NCBI RefSeq assembly: GCF_030695065.1
Contig: NZ_JAUYTR010000009.1
Span: 62,001 to 126,000 of the forward strand
Source of the DNA: Sediminibacterium sp.
Lineage (GTDB): Bacteria; Bacteroidota; Bacteroidia; Chitinophagales; Chitinophagaceae
Reading direction: 5' to 3'
Length of the DNA: 64,000 bases
Shown: positions 1 to 7,691 of the stretch, piece after piece
How the letters are laid out: every line of letters begins with the position of its first letter
Numbering within the stretch: position 1 is the first letter of the stretch
Notes under the pieces: generated by a model
Database searches by the model: none
Seen by the model: only the letters and a program-made list of their open reading frames with translations
Told to the model about the DNA's origin: nothing
Program-made: the position numbers and the translations under genes

Positions 1-187
1 GGTAGACCTAGCTCAACCATTGGCCAACCTCATCTTTTATGCATTAGAACCCCAATCAGATGATGGTCTATTAACTTGGAATTTCTTTGACCATTATCTA
101 AACACCAAAGGAATTAGCACCCAACCAGTAGCATACCCTGTGTTTAAATTTTTTAGCACAATTACAACAACGAAAAAGAAAAGATAG
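1..187 (+). CDS. M14-type zinc carboxypeptidase, C-terminal fragment (partial)
   Basis: An open frame enters from the left edge (first full codon at base 2) and stops with TAG at 185-187, giving about 61 residues. The peptide contains DDGLLTWNFFDHYL followed by a VAYPVFK stretch and a Lys-rich tail. A 'DDG..WNFFD' segment followed by a 'YPV(Y/F)' segment is what I recall from the C-terminus of Bacteroidota M14 metallopeptidases. The catalytic zinc site would lie upstream, outside the window. The family call rests on this short tail, so it is tentative; the frame itself is clear because it runs open to the edge and ends 25 bp before surE. Confidence 0.5.
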   Translation, partial: VDLAQPLANLIFYALEPQSDDGLLTWNFFDHYLNTKGISTQPVAYPVFKFFSTITTTKKKR

Positions 188-212
188 GCGTTAGCTTATC
201 GTACCTTGCAGT

Positions 213-1016
213 ATGGCCAAAGTTAAAGTAAAAACAAGCAAGAAGAAAGAAGAGCCCATTATATTGGTAACCAACGACGATGGTTTTACCGCACCAGGCA
301 TTCATGCGTTGGTAGAATCAGTAAAAGGTTTAGGGAAGATTGTAGTAGTTGCTCCAGACAAACCTCAAAGCGGTATGGGACATGCTATTACAATTGGAGA
401 GCCATTGCGCTTGCATAAAGTGCACCATTTTGGAGATGTAGAAGCTTATAGCTGCAGCGGCACCCCAGTAGACTGCGTTAAATTAGCTGTAGACAAAGTA
501 TTACACCGCAAACCAGATATTTGTATAAGTGGAATCAACCATGGCGCCAATCATTCCATTAATGTGATTTATTCAGGTACTATGAGTGCTGCATTGGAAG
601 CTTCTATTGAAAGTATTCCAAGTATTGGCTTTAGTTTATTAGACTTTAGTATTGAAGCCGACTTTGAAGGTGCAAAAAAGTATGCCAGAATCATAGTAGA
701 ACAATTATTGGCTAGCAAAAAATTAGATAAGCATATTTGCTTAAACGTAAATATTCCTAAAGTTAAAGCGGAACTAATCAACGGAATCAAAATATGCTCT
801 CAGGCTTATGCCAAATACCAAGAGAAATTTGACGAACGAAAAGATCCCCATGGTCGTAAGTATTTTTGGCTAACTGGAGAGTTTGTGAATTTCGACAAGA
901 GCAAGGAAAGCGATGTTTGGGCGCTAAAAAATAATTATGTAAGTGTAGTACCTGTTCAATTTGACTTAACCAACTACGAATTAAAAAAGCAGTTGGAAAA
1001 AAACTGGAAATTCTAA
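213..1016 (+). CDS. surE: 5'/3'-nucleotidase SurE
   Basis: Divalent-metal-dependent nucleoside-monophosphate phosphatase of the SurE family, cytoplasmic, linked to nucleotide salvage and stress survival. Residues 17-30 carry the family signature ILVTNDDGFTAPGI with the metal-binding Asp22-Asp23 pair; APDKPQSG around 48-54 and SGINHGANH further on are the other conserved active-site segments. Length (267 aa) is normal; the first 15 residues are a Lys-rich extension before the conserved strand. The stop overlaps the start of the next small gene by one base (TAATG), suggesting translational coupling. A TACCTTG motif 11 bp before the ATG resembles the Bacteroidota -7 element but is one base short of consensus. 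Confidence 0.96.
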   Translation: MAKVKVKTSKKKEEPIILVTNDDGFTAPGIHALVESVKGLGKIVVVAPDKPQSGMGHAITIGEPLRLHKVHHFGDVEAYSCSGTPVDCVKLAVDKVLHRKPDICISGINHGANHSINVIYSGTMSAALEASIESIPSIGFSLLDFSIEADFEGAKKYARIIVEQLLASKKLDKHICLNVNIPKVKAELINGIKICSQAYAKYQEKFDERKDPHGRKYFWLTGEFVNFDKSKESDVWALKNNYVSVVPVQFDLTNYELKKQLEKNWKF

Positions 1017-1312
1017 TGCTGTTGAATAAAGATCAATTTGGTTTTGGTTTGCTATTGGGATTCATTGCTCCCATATTTGGCTTATTCGGCTATTACTACT
1101 GGAAGTTTAGCTTATTTACTTTGAATGAATTCTTTCAGGTATTGATGCTCCAAAAATCTTTGCTGAGTGGTATCATTAGCATTGCATTAATTGCCAATGC
1201 CATTGTATTTACCGTTTACATCAATAAGCAAAAAGACAAAACAGCCAAGGGAGTATTTATTGCAACTTGTGTGTATGCGTTAATCTCCCTTGGCTTTAAA
1301 TGGTTTGTTTAG
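1016..1312 (+). CDS. small three-helix membrane protein, function unknown
   Basis: A 98-residue protein starting inside the surE stop codon (TAATG). It shows three hydrophobic stretches (about 9-29, 49-68 and 79-97), separated by short polar loops (KDQ, KQKDKTAKG), so it is probably an inner-membrane protein with three helices. I do not recognise a named domain. Its coupling to surE suggests it is co-transcribed, and the next same-strand gene is lpxB 2.9 kb away, with the blaR1/blaI pair in between on the other strand. The stop at 1310-1312 abuts the stop of blaR1 with no spacer, so the two transcripts converge. Confidence 0.8.
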   Translation: MLLNKDQFGFGLLLGFIAPIFGLFGYYYWKFSLFTLNEFFQVLMLQKSLLSGIISIALIANAIVFTVYINKQKDKTAKGVFIATCVYALISLGFKWFV

Positions 1313-3817
1313 TTAATCTTCACTAACCATATAAGTAATCGATTGCTTTACTTTTGAAGTTACTGTTTTTCCATTTTGTTTAGCTGGAACCCATTTAGGC
1401 CCTTTAACGATTAGCCTAACGGCTTCTGCTGCAGTTTGATATCCGGGATCATTATCTGCTTTTACACTACTGATACCACCGTCGTTTGCAACAATAAATG
1501 AAACAATAACGGTGTATGTTCCTGGAGGCGCCCCATTGATTACTGGCAAATCTCTATTTAAATTTCTTTCTAAATATTTTTGCCAAGCTTCTTTACCGCC
1601 AGGAAAAGAAGCAGGAACTTCCGATTTGGTAAATACTTTATCATAGCTCTCTTCTTTAACATGAACAGGACGACCTGAAGGAGAAGTTGGTGGTGGAGGC
1701 GCAGGAATTGGAAGTTTACCATACTTCGCTTCAGCTCTTTTCATACTAGACTGATTATTGAGCATATATTTTTCTTCAGTGCCATCTTTTAACTTGATTT
1801 CCATGGTTTTGTATTGATGATTCCATGAAACATTTGAAACCGCTTTGTTGCGAAGCATGAATGACTTTATCCCAGATCTGTCATTACCATCTTTTTCATG
1901 AGATGGGTTAACACTTTTAAGATTAGCCCCTTTTGTAAATACTTCTAAAACACCGTTACCTCCTTCTGTCCCATATTTTAGTTTTGCCGCTTCATTCTTA
2001 AGCACATTAATGGATTCAATTTCGTTCGGACTAATCTCATTTAATCTTTCAAATTCTATTTTTTTCCCGTTTAAAATAACCAGCGGCTTTTGTCCATTTT
2101 TCGCAAGTAATTTTAAGCCAGTACCCCAAGTATCAGAGCCTTTACTGAACGAAATTGATTGTGCAGAATCAAATAATTGTTTACCTGGCACAGATTCAAT
2201 TTTCTTTACAGCCAGTTTAACAGAATCAGTCTTAGGAAATGTAGTATCATTTAACATTACATTGTTCTCCTTATCCGCTAAATATTTTTGAATACCATTC
2301 AAAATAGCTACGGCCAATGATTCTCTAAAATTGGTTGAAGTAATTTTACTTAAATCTTTTTGATTAGACAAATACCCAGCTTCAATTAGAATGCTTGGAC
2401 AATTGATGTTTTGCAAAACATAAACCCCTTCCTTTCTACTTTTAATGCCATTAAATGGCATATTTAAATCATCCAATTGATTCGCAAGTTCATTGGCAAA
2501 TTGTAAATGACTATTGTAGCGATTGGTTTTAGCAGGGCTAGCAATATAGATTTCAGTTCCAGAGAGTTGAGCATTTTTATTGGCATTATTATAATGTAAA
2601 GACACAAACAAATCAGGCTTGGCTTTATTAGCAATAGCTGCAACTTCAGCAACTGATTGTGTTTCATCTTCATTTCGAGTGAATACTAGATTTAAGCGTG
2701 AATTTTGATTTAAGGACTTGATAGTATTGGCCAATTCTAGTGTTAAAATAGATTCTGTCGATTTTCGATCAATACCCAACCCGCCTTTATCTGCACCCCC
2801 GTGCCCTGCATTGATTACAATGGTATAGTCTTTTTCCAAATCGATATCGAGGGGTTCAACGGAGGGAGTAGATTTACCAGCAATATCTTTGTAAATGTTA
2901 TTGATAATCGATTCTACAGATATGGGTTGTGTAGTCTCTTTATTTCTAAAAGCTACCAGCACTACAATTATGGCTAATAATGGTAGCACAATCAGTCTTC
3001 TTAAATAACTGAATTTGGTGGTGGGCTGTTTACTTAACATGGCTATACGTCTTTTGATGGGTGAAAAAAAGAAGGAATTGGTTAAACTAAATTGGTGTTG
3101 GGGATATGCAGCGGTAAGTAGCATTTGCGCCAATGATGCAGTATCACCACTGTCTACACATTTTTTATCTGCAATAAATTCATGAATCATATGTAGCTCC
3201 TTTTTGATTAGCCAGAAAAATGGATTAAACCAGCCTGCAATCAAAATGAGTTGTACAAATAGTTTATCGTAAGAGTGCTTCTCTTTTACATGGGTAATTT
3301 CATGTTGCAAAATTTGTTGACCAGTTGTGCTGGTAATGTCAATTGCTTCATTCCAAAAAATATACTTGAAGAAGGAATATGGGGTTCCTTTAGCATTCGT
3401 GATGACTAAATCAATTTGCCCAAGTGAACTGGTTTTATTCGATTTGTACAATTGATAAATACGAAACATCGACACCATTAAACTGCCCAATAATAGCAGC
3501 GCGCCACCTATATACAACAGCTTTAATCCATTCTGCCAACTAATATTATACCAACTCAACTTGAAACTAGATTCAAGTTGGGTATTGTTCTCAGCAACTG
3601 CAGAAAGTAAATAATAAATATTAGTATCTTCTGAAAAACTGGTCTCATTCCAGTGAATCTTTATTAGAGGAACAATCCAAGAAAGTGCTGCTATCGCCAA
3701 CAAATAAAAGCGATTGTATTGATGAAATTTATTATTACGCAGCACAAGCGAGTAATATCCTATCATAATAGCAGAACAAAAAACTACCTGAAGAAAATAA
3801 TAAATGGTGGTTTGCAT
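1313..3817 (-). CDS. BlaR1-like M56 metalloprotease fused to N-acetylmuramoyl-L-alanine amidase and TonB C-terminal domain
   Basis: An 834-residue multidomain membrane sensor. Residues 1-291 are a BlaR1/MecR1-type M56 module with hydrophobic segments near 1-26, 37-55, 97-120, 185-205 and 270-291; the zinc-protease motif HEITH lies at 172-176 and the EFIAD motif at 213-217. Residues about 330-515 form an Amidase_3 domain: zinc-site AGHGG (His339), Glu355, SLHYNN (His408) and IEAGYLSN (Glu479) are all present, so it looks catalytically complete. Residues about 565-632 resemble a TonB-receptor plug fragment (VILNGKKIE, then GNGVLEVFTKG). A Pro-rich linker (702-713) leads to a TonB C-terminal domain (about 735-830, SFPGGKEAW through VPAKQNGK). 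M56-TonB proteins are common in Bacteroidota; the inserted amidase is unusual. It lies 4 bp downstream of blaI, so protease-driven inactivation of BlaI is the expected output. Confidence 0.9.
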   Translation of the reverse strand: MQTTIYYFLQVVFCSAIMIGYYSLVLRNNKFHQYNRFYLLAIAALSWIVPLIKIHWNETSFSEDTNIYYLLSAVAENNTQLESSFKLSWYNISWQNGLKLLYIGGALLLLGSLMVSMFRIYQLYKSNKTSSLGQIDLVITNAKGTPYSFFKYIFWNEAIDITSTTGQQILQHEITHVKEKHSYDKLFVQLILIAGWFNPFFWLIKKELHMIHEFIADKKCVDSGDTASLAQMLLTAAYPQHQFSLTNSFFFSPIKRRIAMLSKQPTTKFSYLRRLIVLPLLAIIVVLVAFRNKETTQPISVESIINNIYKDIAGKSTPSVEPLDIDLEKDYTIVINAGHGGADKGGLGIDRKSTESILTLELANTIKSLNQNSRLNLVFTRNEDETQSVAEVAAIANKAKPDLFVSLHYNNANKNAQLSGTEIYIASPAKTNRYNSHLQFANELANQLDDLNMPFNGIKSRKEGVYVLQNINCPSILIEAGYLSNQKDLSKITSTNFRESLAVAILNGIQKYLADKENNVMLNDTTFPKTDSVKLAVKKIESVPGKQLFDSAQSISFSKGSDTWGTGLKLLAKNGQKPLVILNGKKIEFERLNEISPNEIESINVLKNEAAKLKYGTEGGNGVLEVFTKGANLKSVNPSHEKDGNDRSGIKSFMLRNKAVSNVSWNHQYKTMEIKLKDGTEEKYMLNNQSSMKRAEAKYGKLPIPAPPPPTSPSGRPVHVKEESYDKVFTKSEVPASFPGGKEAWQKYLERNLNRDLPVINGAPPGTYTVIVSFIVANDGGISSVKADNDPGYQTAAEAVRLIVKGPKWVPAKQNGKTVTSKVKQSITYMVSED

Positions 3818-3821
3818 ACAA

Positions 3822-4184
3822 TTATTTTTTAGTTTTTTTCATTTCTTGCAATAACAACTCCAGCTCTTTTACACTGATGTCTTTTTGCTTTACCATAAAG
3901 GAAACTGCATCGGAAAAAGACCCTTCAAAATAACCTTCTACTAAATTTCGAATGGTGCTAGAAGAGTATTCCTCTTTTGTAACAATTGGATAATACTGAT
4001 GCACACGTCCTATTTGGTTCACTCCTACAAATCCTTTATCTACTAAAATTTTTACAATCGTAGCAATGGTATTGCTATGGGGTTTGGGATCGGGTTGTGC
4101 ATCTATTATGTCTTTTAAGAAAGCGGTCTCTAGCTTCCAGATAGATTGCATTATTTGCTCTTCTGCTTTGGTTAATGGTTTCAT
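3822..4184 (-). CDS. blaI: BlaI/MecI/CopY-family transcriptional repressor
   Basis: A 120-residue winged-helix repressor. The N-terminus MKPLTKAEEQIMQSIWKLE and the following IDAQPDPKPHSNTIATIVKILVDKGFV match the BlaI/MecI DNA-binding fold; the C-terminal third (SDAVSFMVKQKDISVKELE) is the dimerisation helix region where the family is cleaved by its M56 partner. An ATG three codons upstream (4193) is also possible; 4184 matches the usual family start. It is the first gene of a two-gene operon with the BlaR1-like fusion (4-bp gap). Three 16-bp palindromes lie 28 bp upstream, between this gene and the divergent lpxB, and are the likely operator sites. Confidence 0.93.
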   Translation of the reverse strand: MKPLTKAEEQIMQSIWKLETAFLKDIIDAQPDPKPHSNTIATIVKILVDKGFVGVNQIGRVHQYYPIVTKEEYSSSTIRNLVEGYFEGSFSDAVSFMVKQKDISVKELELLLQEMKKTKK

Positions 4185-4211
4185 GATGTACATTTACAAG
4201 AGTAAACTTAT

Positions 4212-4227
4212 AACTAAATTTTTAGTT
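4212..4227. promoter_or_regulatory. BlaI operator candidate 1
   Basis: AACTAAATTTTTAGTT, an imperfect 16-bp palindrome with AACTA/TTAGTT arms. It is the first of three copies with exact 20-bp spacing in the blaI-lpxB intergenic region. BlaI-family repressors bind short dyads of this kind as dimers; the assignment to this BlaI is inferred from position and repetition. Confidence 0.7.
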
Positions 4228-4231
4228 TAAC

Positions 4232-4247
4232 AACTATATTTTTAGTT
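4232..4247. promoter_or_regulatory. BlaI operator candidate 2
   Basis: AACTATATTTTTAGTT, the second copy of the 16-bp dyad, starting exactly 20 bp after the first, so dimers would bind on the same helix face. Confidence 0.7.
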
Positions 4248-4251
4248 ATTT

Positions 4252-4267
4252 AACTATTTATTTAGTT
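4252..4267. promoter_or_regulatory. BlaI operator candidate 3
   Basis: AACTATTTATTTAGTT, the third copy, again offset by 20 bp and ending 7 bp before the lpxB ATG. A bound repressor here would cover the lpxB translation start region and probably its promoter or leader. Confidence 0.7.
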
Positions 4268-4274
4268 ATTCAAC

Positions 4275-5372
4275 ATGAAATACTACATAATAGCGGGAGA
4301 AGCCAGCGGAGATTTACATGGCAGCAACCTGATTAAACAATTGCAAATAAAAGATGCTTCAGCACAAATAAAGTGTTGGGGTGGAGATTTAATGGAAACC
4401 GCAGGAGCCATTCTGGTAAAGCATTACAGAGATTTAGCGTTCATGGGTTTTTCGGAAGTGATAAAAAACTTACCCACTATTTTAGGCAATTTGAGCTTTT
4501 GCAAAAAAGACATTTTAAGCTTTCAGCCTGATGTACTCATTCTAATTGATTATCCAGGCTTTAATTTAAGAATTGCTGAATGGGCCAAACAACAAGGATT
4601 TAAAGTGGTCTACTATATTGCACCTCAAGTATGGGCTTGGAAAGCCAATCGAGTAAAAAAAATGAAGCAATGCATCGATTTAATGTTATGTATTCTTCCT
4701 TTTGAAAAAAACTATTTTAAAGCAGAATGGAACTGGGAAGTAGAATACGTAGGCCATCCCTTAATTGAAGTAATTGAACAATTTAAAGCAACCCATCAAT
4801 TGGAAACCAAACCAATTGTGGCTTTATTACCTGGGAGTCGTAAACAAGAAATTGCGAAAAAACTTCCGATTATGTTAAGTGTAGCTCCACATTTTCCTGA
4901 TTATGAATTTGTGGTGGCTAAAGCACCAGGGCAAGATGATGCTTTTTATGAACCATTCTTACTAGGCCAAAATAATGTAAGGGTAGTGAAAGACAGTACT
5001 TATTCGTTATTGATGCAATCCAGTGCAGCATTGGTTACCAGCGGAACTGCCACTTTAGAAACTGCCTTATTTGGGGTACCAGAAATTGTATGTTATAAAG
5101 GAAGCAATATCAGCTATCAAATTGCAAAGCGCTTGGTTAAAATTAAATTCATTTCCTTAGTGAATCTAATTATGAACAAAGAAATTGTGAAAGAGTTAAT
5201 TCAAGATCAACTAAACACTTCCAATTTAGTTCAAGAATTAAATACCCTTATAAAGGATGGTAAACAACAAGAAATGCTCAAGAAAGAATATGCAGAACTT
5301 TATCAACTGCTATCAGCAGGTGGTCATGCTTCCAAGAATGCAGCATTGCATATTATGGATTTTATGAAATAA
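4275..5372 (+). CDS. lpxB: lipid-A-disaccharide synthase
   Basis: GT19 glycosyltransferase that joins UDP-2,3-diacylglucosamine and lipid X to give the lipid A disaccharide at the inner membrane. The N-terminal IIAGEASGDLHGSNLI signature (about 4-19), the IDYPGFNLRIA segment, YYIAPQVWAWK near 115-125, LLPGSRKQEI near 185-195 and the C-terminal TSGTATLETAL donor-site motif are all recognisable. At 365 aa it has normal family length. It starts only 7 bp after the last of three BlaI-like palindromes and is divergent from blaI, so it may share control with the blaI-blaR1 pair. It converges on the small DUF6728 gene, with 4 bp between the stops. Confidence 0.97.
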   Translation: MKYYIIAGEASGDLHGSNLIKQLQIKDASAQIKCWGGDLMETAGAILVKHYRDLAFMGFSEVIKNLPTILGNLSFCKKDILSFQPDVLILIDYPGFNLRIAEWAKQQGFKVVYYIAPQVWAWKANRVKKMKQCIDLMLCILPFEKNYFKAEWNWEVEYVGHPLIEVIEQFKATHQLETKPIVALLPGSRKQEIAKKLPIMLSVAPHFPDYEFVVAKAPGQDDAFYEPFLLGQNNVRVVKDSTYSLLMQSSAALVTSGTATLETALFGVPEIVCYKGSNISYQIAKRLVKIKFISLVNLIMNKEIVKELIQDQLNTSNLVQELNTLIKDGKQQEMLKKEYAELYQLLSAGGHASKNAALHIMDFMK

Positions 5373-5376
5373 TAAA

Positions 5377-5553
5377 CTAGCGAAACATTGGTATCACTAC
5401 CTGCTTTACAACAATAAAGATGACAGCTAATAAGAACATCACTAGTGAAATCCTATTCATACCATGCATGTATTTCATCCAAGTAGATTTAGGTGCATTA
5501 GGATCAGCTTTCTTTATAAATAGGTATTGTTGAATTTGGTTCCAGATTCCCAT
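5377..5553 (-). CDS. DUF6728-like small membrane protein
   Basis: A 58-residue gene on the minus strand. The product begins MGIWNQIQQYLF, has a conserved-looking KKADPNAPKSTWMKYMHGMNRIS core and ends with one transmembrane helix (about 36-55, LVMFLLAVIFIVV). This layout, and the DPNAP...MHGMN wording, match what I recall of DUF6728, a small Bacteroidota family of unknown function. On the minus strand TATCTTTG (5576 down to 5569) sits 15 bp before the start as a candidate -7 element. An out-of-frame ATG at 5563 is unlikely to be used. It lies in the gap between lpxB and the penicillin acylase gene. Confidence 0.75.
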   Translation of the reverse strand: MGIWNQIQQYLFIKKADPNAPKSTWMKYMHGMNRISLVMFLLAVIFIVVKQVVIPMFR

Positions 5554-5568
5554 GGTTGGTCATTTTTA

Positions 5569-5576
5569 CAAAGATA
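5569..5576 (-). promoter_or_regulatory. -7 element candidate for DUF6728 gene
   Basis: Minus-strand TATCTTTG matches the Bacteroidota -7 consensus TAnnTTTG, 15 bp before the ATG. A TTG at 5601-5599 is 22 bp further upstream, slightly long for a -33 element. Confidence 0.4.
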
Positions 5577-5643
5577 ACATGCTGAGCCGATTTTAGTTCA
5601 ATCAACCTTATACCCTTAGATTTGTTAAAATACAAAACGATAT

Positions 5644-7689
5644 ATGCTTCCAAAAGTCTTTTTAATAGTTTGCTTGGCCATTGGTTTGAAAACCCAGGCT
5701 CAAATAGATCCTGCCAAAATTGATATTATCCGCGACAAATACGGCGTTCCCCATATTTTCGGAAAAACAGATCCTGAAGTGGCTTATGGCCTGGCTTGGG
5801 CGCATGCGGAAGACGATTTTACTACCATACAACAATCCTTATTAGCGGGCAAAGCCATGCTGGCTCAATACCAAGGGAAAAAGGGCGCATCCATCGATTA
5901 TATTGTTCACTTGTTGCGTATTCCTGAACTAGTTGAAGAACGCTATGAATCGGATTTAGCACCCGACTTTAAAAAACTATTGGAAGGATATAGCGCTGGC
6001 CTGAATGCATACGCAGCCAAACACCCCAAAGAAATATTGCTCAAAAAAATATTCCCCGTTACCCCCAAAGACATGGTGCAGTACTCTGTTTTACAACTTT
6101 GTGTGCTTTCAGGGGCTGATAAAGCATTGGCTGCAATTTTTGGTGGCACCATCCCTTTATTAGAAAATTATAAAACGCAGGGAAGCAACGCATTTGCTTT
6201 TAACAGCAACAAAACAAACGACGGACAAGTCTATTTAAATATCAATGCCCATCAACCCTTAGAAGGTCCTGTAGCATTTTACGAAGCCCATTTAAGCAGT
6301 GAAGAAGGATGGAATATATTGGGGGCAAACTTCCCGGGTGCTCCATCTATATTGCATGGAGTAAATGAGCATTTAGGTTGGGCCCATACGGTAAACGAGC
6401 CTGATAAATTAGATGTATACCAATTAGAAATAAATCCTGAAAACAAAACGCAATATAAACTAGACGGCAAATGGGAAATATTGGAAGAAAGAGTGGCCCA
6501 ATTAAAAGTAAAAATTGCGGGTTTAAAAATCAATGTAAAAAAGAAAGCGTATTGGAGTAAATATGGCCCAACCATTATTACAGACAGAGGCACTTTCTCC
6601 ATCAGAATGCCCGCTCAAATGGATATCAGAGGACTAGAACAATGGTATCGTTTTAATAAAGCCAAAAATTTTACTGAGTTTAAAGCGGCAGTAAACATGA
6701 AAGCCATTCCCGGTTATAATATTGTTTATGCTGATAAATACGATACCATCTATTATATCAGTAATGGACGTATTCCAATCAGAGATAAAAACTATAATTG
6801 GAAAACCACTTTACCCGGTAATACCAGTGCTACATTGTGGAATCAGTTACATCCAATAGAGGCCTTACCACAAGTATTACAACCAAAATCTGGATTTGTA
6901 TACAATACCAACCACTCGCCTTTTCATTCAACGGAAGGCCCTGAGAATCCGATTGTAACTGATATTACTATGGGATATGAGACCCTAGAAAACAATCGCA
7001 GCAAGCGTTTTGAAGAAATGCTCAAACCCCTGAACAAAGTGAGTTACGAAGACTTTAAGCGAATCAAATTCAGTAGACAGTTTCCATCCAACTTTTACTT
7101 TCCTTATAATATTGATACCCTATTTATGTTGGATGAATTAAAGTATACTGATATAGCCGACTTAATTACACAACTAAAAACTTGGGATAAAATTGCCGAT
7201 GCAGAAAGCATTGGAGCTGGTACCTTTTTTATGATTACTCATACTGTTTATGACAATAGAGCAATTTACCTGAAGCAAAAAACAATAACCCAAGATCAGG
7301 CAGTAGAAATTATGAGAGCTGCTAAAACAAAAATGTTGGCGAGTTTCAACAGAACCAATTTGCAATTGGGAGATATTCAAAAACTGGTTAGAGGAAATGT
7401 AGTTTTACCTTTACCTGGCTTACCGGATGTATTAGCCCCCATGTATTCTATACCATATAAAGATGGGATGTATAAGGGAAATCAAGGTGACGCATACATT
7501 GAAATGGTTCGCTTTACTAAAAACGGCCCTATCATTGAAAGCTTGAATGTATATGGAGCTTCTGCTAGAAAGGATTCTCCGCATTACACCGATCAAATGG
7601 ACATGTATGTGAAGCAACAAACCAAAAAAATGACTTTAGATAAAGCAACTGTTTATCAAGAAGCGGTGAAAAAATATAATCCTCTTTAA
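5644..7689 (+). CDS. penicillin acylase family Ntn-hydrolase (secreted acylase)
   Basis: A 681-residue exported N-terminal-nucleophile hydrolase related to penicillin G acylase and acyl-homoserine-lactone acylases such as PvdQ. The signal peptide ends at TQAQ (about 17-20). The A-chain motif IIRDKYGVPHIFGKTDPEVAYGLAWAHAEDD is at 28-58. The predicted autocleavage site is Gly180-Ser181 in QGSNAFAF, making Ser181 the N-terminal nucleophile of the B chain; FPGAPSILHGVNEHLGWAHT is the expected downstream oxyanion-hole region. It cleaves amide-linked acyl groups; the substrate (beta-lactam, AHL, lipopeptide) cannot be told from sequence. Its neighbourhood with a BlaR1/BlaI pair is suggestive, but the two are separated by lpxB and a gene on the other strand. 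Confidence 0.92.
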   Translation: MLPKVFLIVCLAIGLKTQAQIDPAKIDIIRDKYGVPHIFGKTDPEVAYGLAWAHAEDDFTTIQQSLLAGKAMLAQYQGKKGASIDYIVHLLRIPELVEERYESDLAPDFKKLLEGYSAGLNAYAAKHPKEILLKKIFPVTPKDMVQYSVLQLCVLSGADKALAAIFGGTIPLLENYKTQGSNAFAFNSNKTNDGQVYLNINAHQPLEGPVAFYEAHLSSEEGWNILGANFPGAPSILHGVNEHLGWAHTVNEPDKLDVYQLEINPENKTQYKLDGKWEILEERVAQLKVKIAGLKINVKKKAYWSKYGPTIITDRGTFSIRMPAQMDIRGLEQWYRFNKAKNFTEFKAAVNMKAIPGYNIVYADKYDTIYYISNGRIPIRDKNYNWKTTLPGNTSATLWNQLHPIEALPQVLQPKSGFVYNTNHSPFHSTEGPENPIVTDITMGYETLENNRSKRFEEMLKPLNKVSYEDFKRIKFSRQFPSNFYFPYNIDTLFMLDELKYTDIADLITQLKTWDKIADAESIGAGTFFMITHTVYDNRAIYLKQKTITQDQAVEIMRAAKTKMLASFNRTNLQLGDIQKLVRGNVVLPLPGLPDVLAPMYSIPYKDGMYKGNQGDAYIEMVRFTKNGPIIESLNVYGASARKDSPHYTDQMDMYVKQQTKKMTLDKATVYQEAVKKYNPL

Positions 7690-7691
7690 CC

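Noticed and set aside
1313..4193. Classical beta-lactamase operon
   Set aside because: The BlaI/BlaR1 pair is present, but no beta-lactamase or PBP2a-like gene is encoded next to it in this window; the nearest co-regulated candidate is lpxB.
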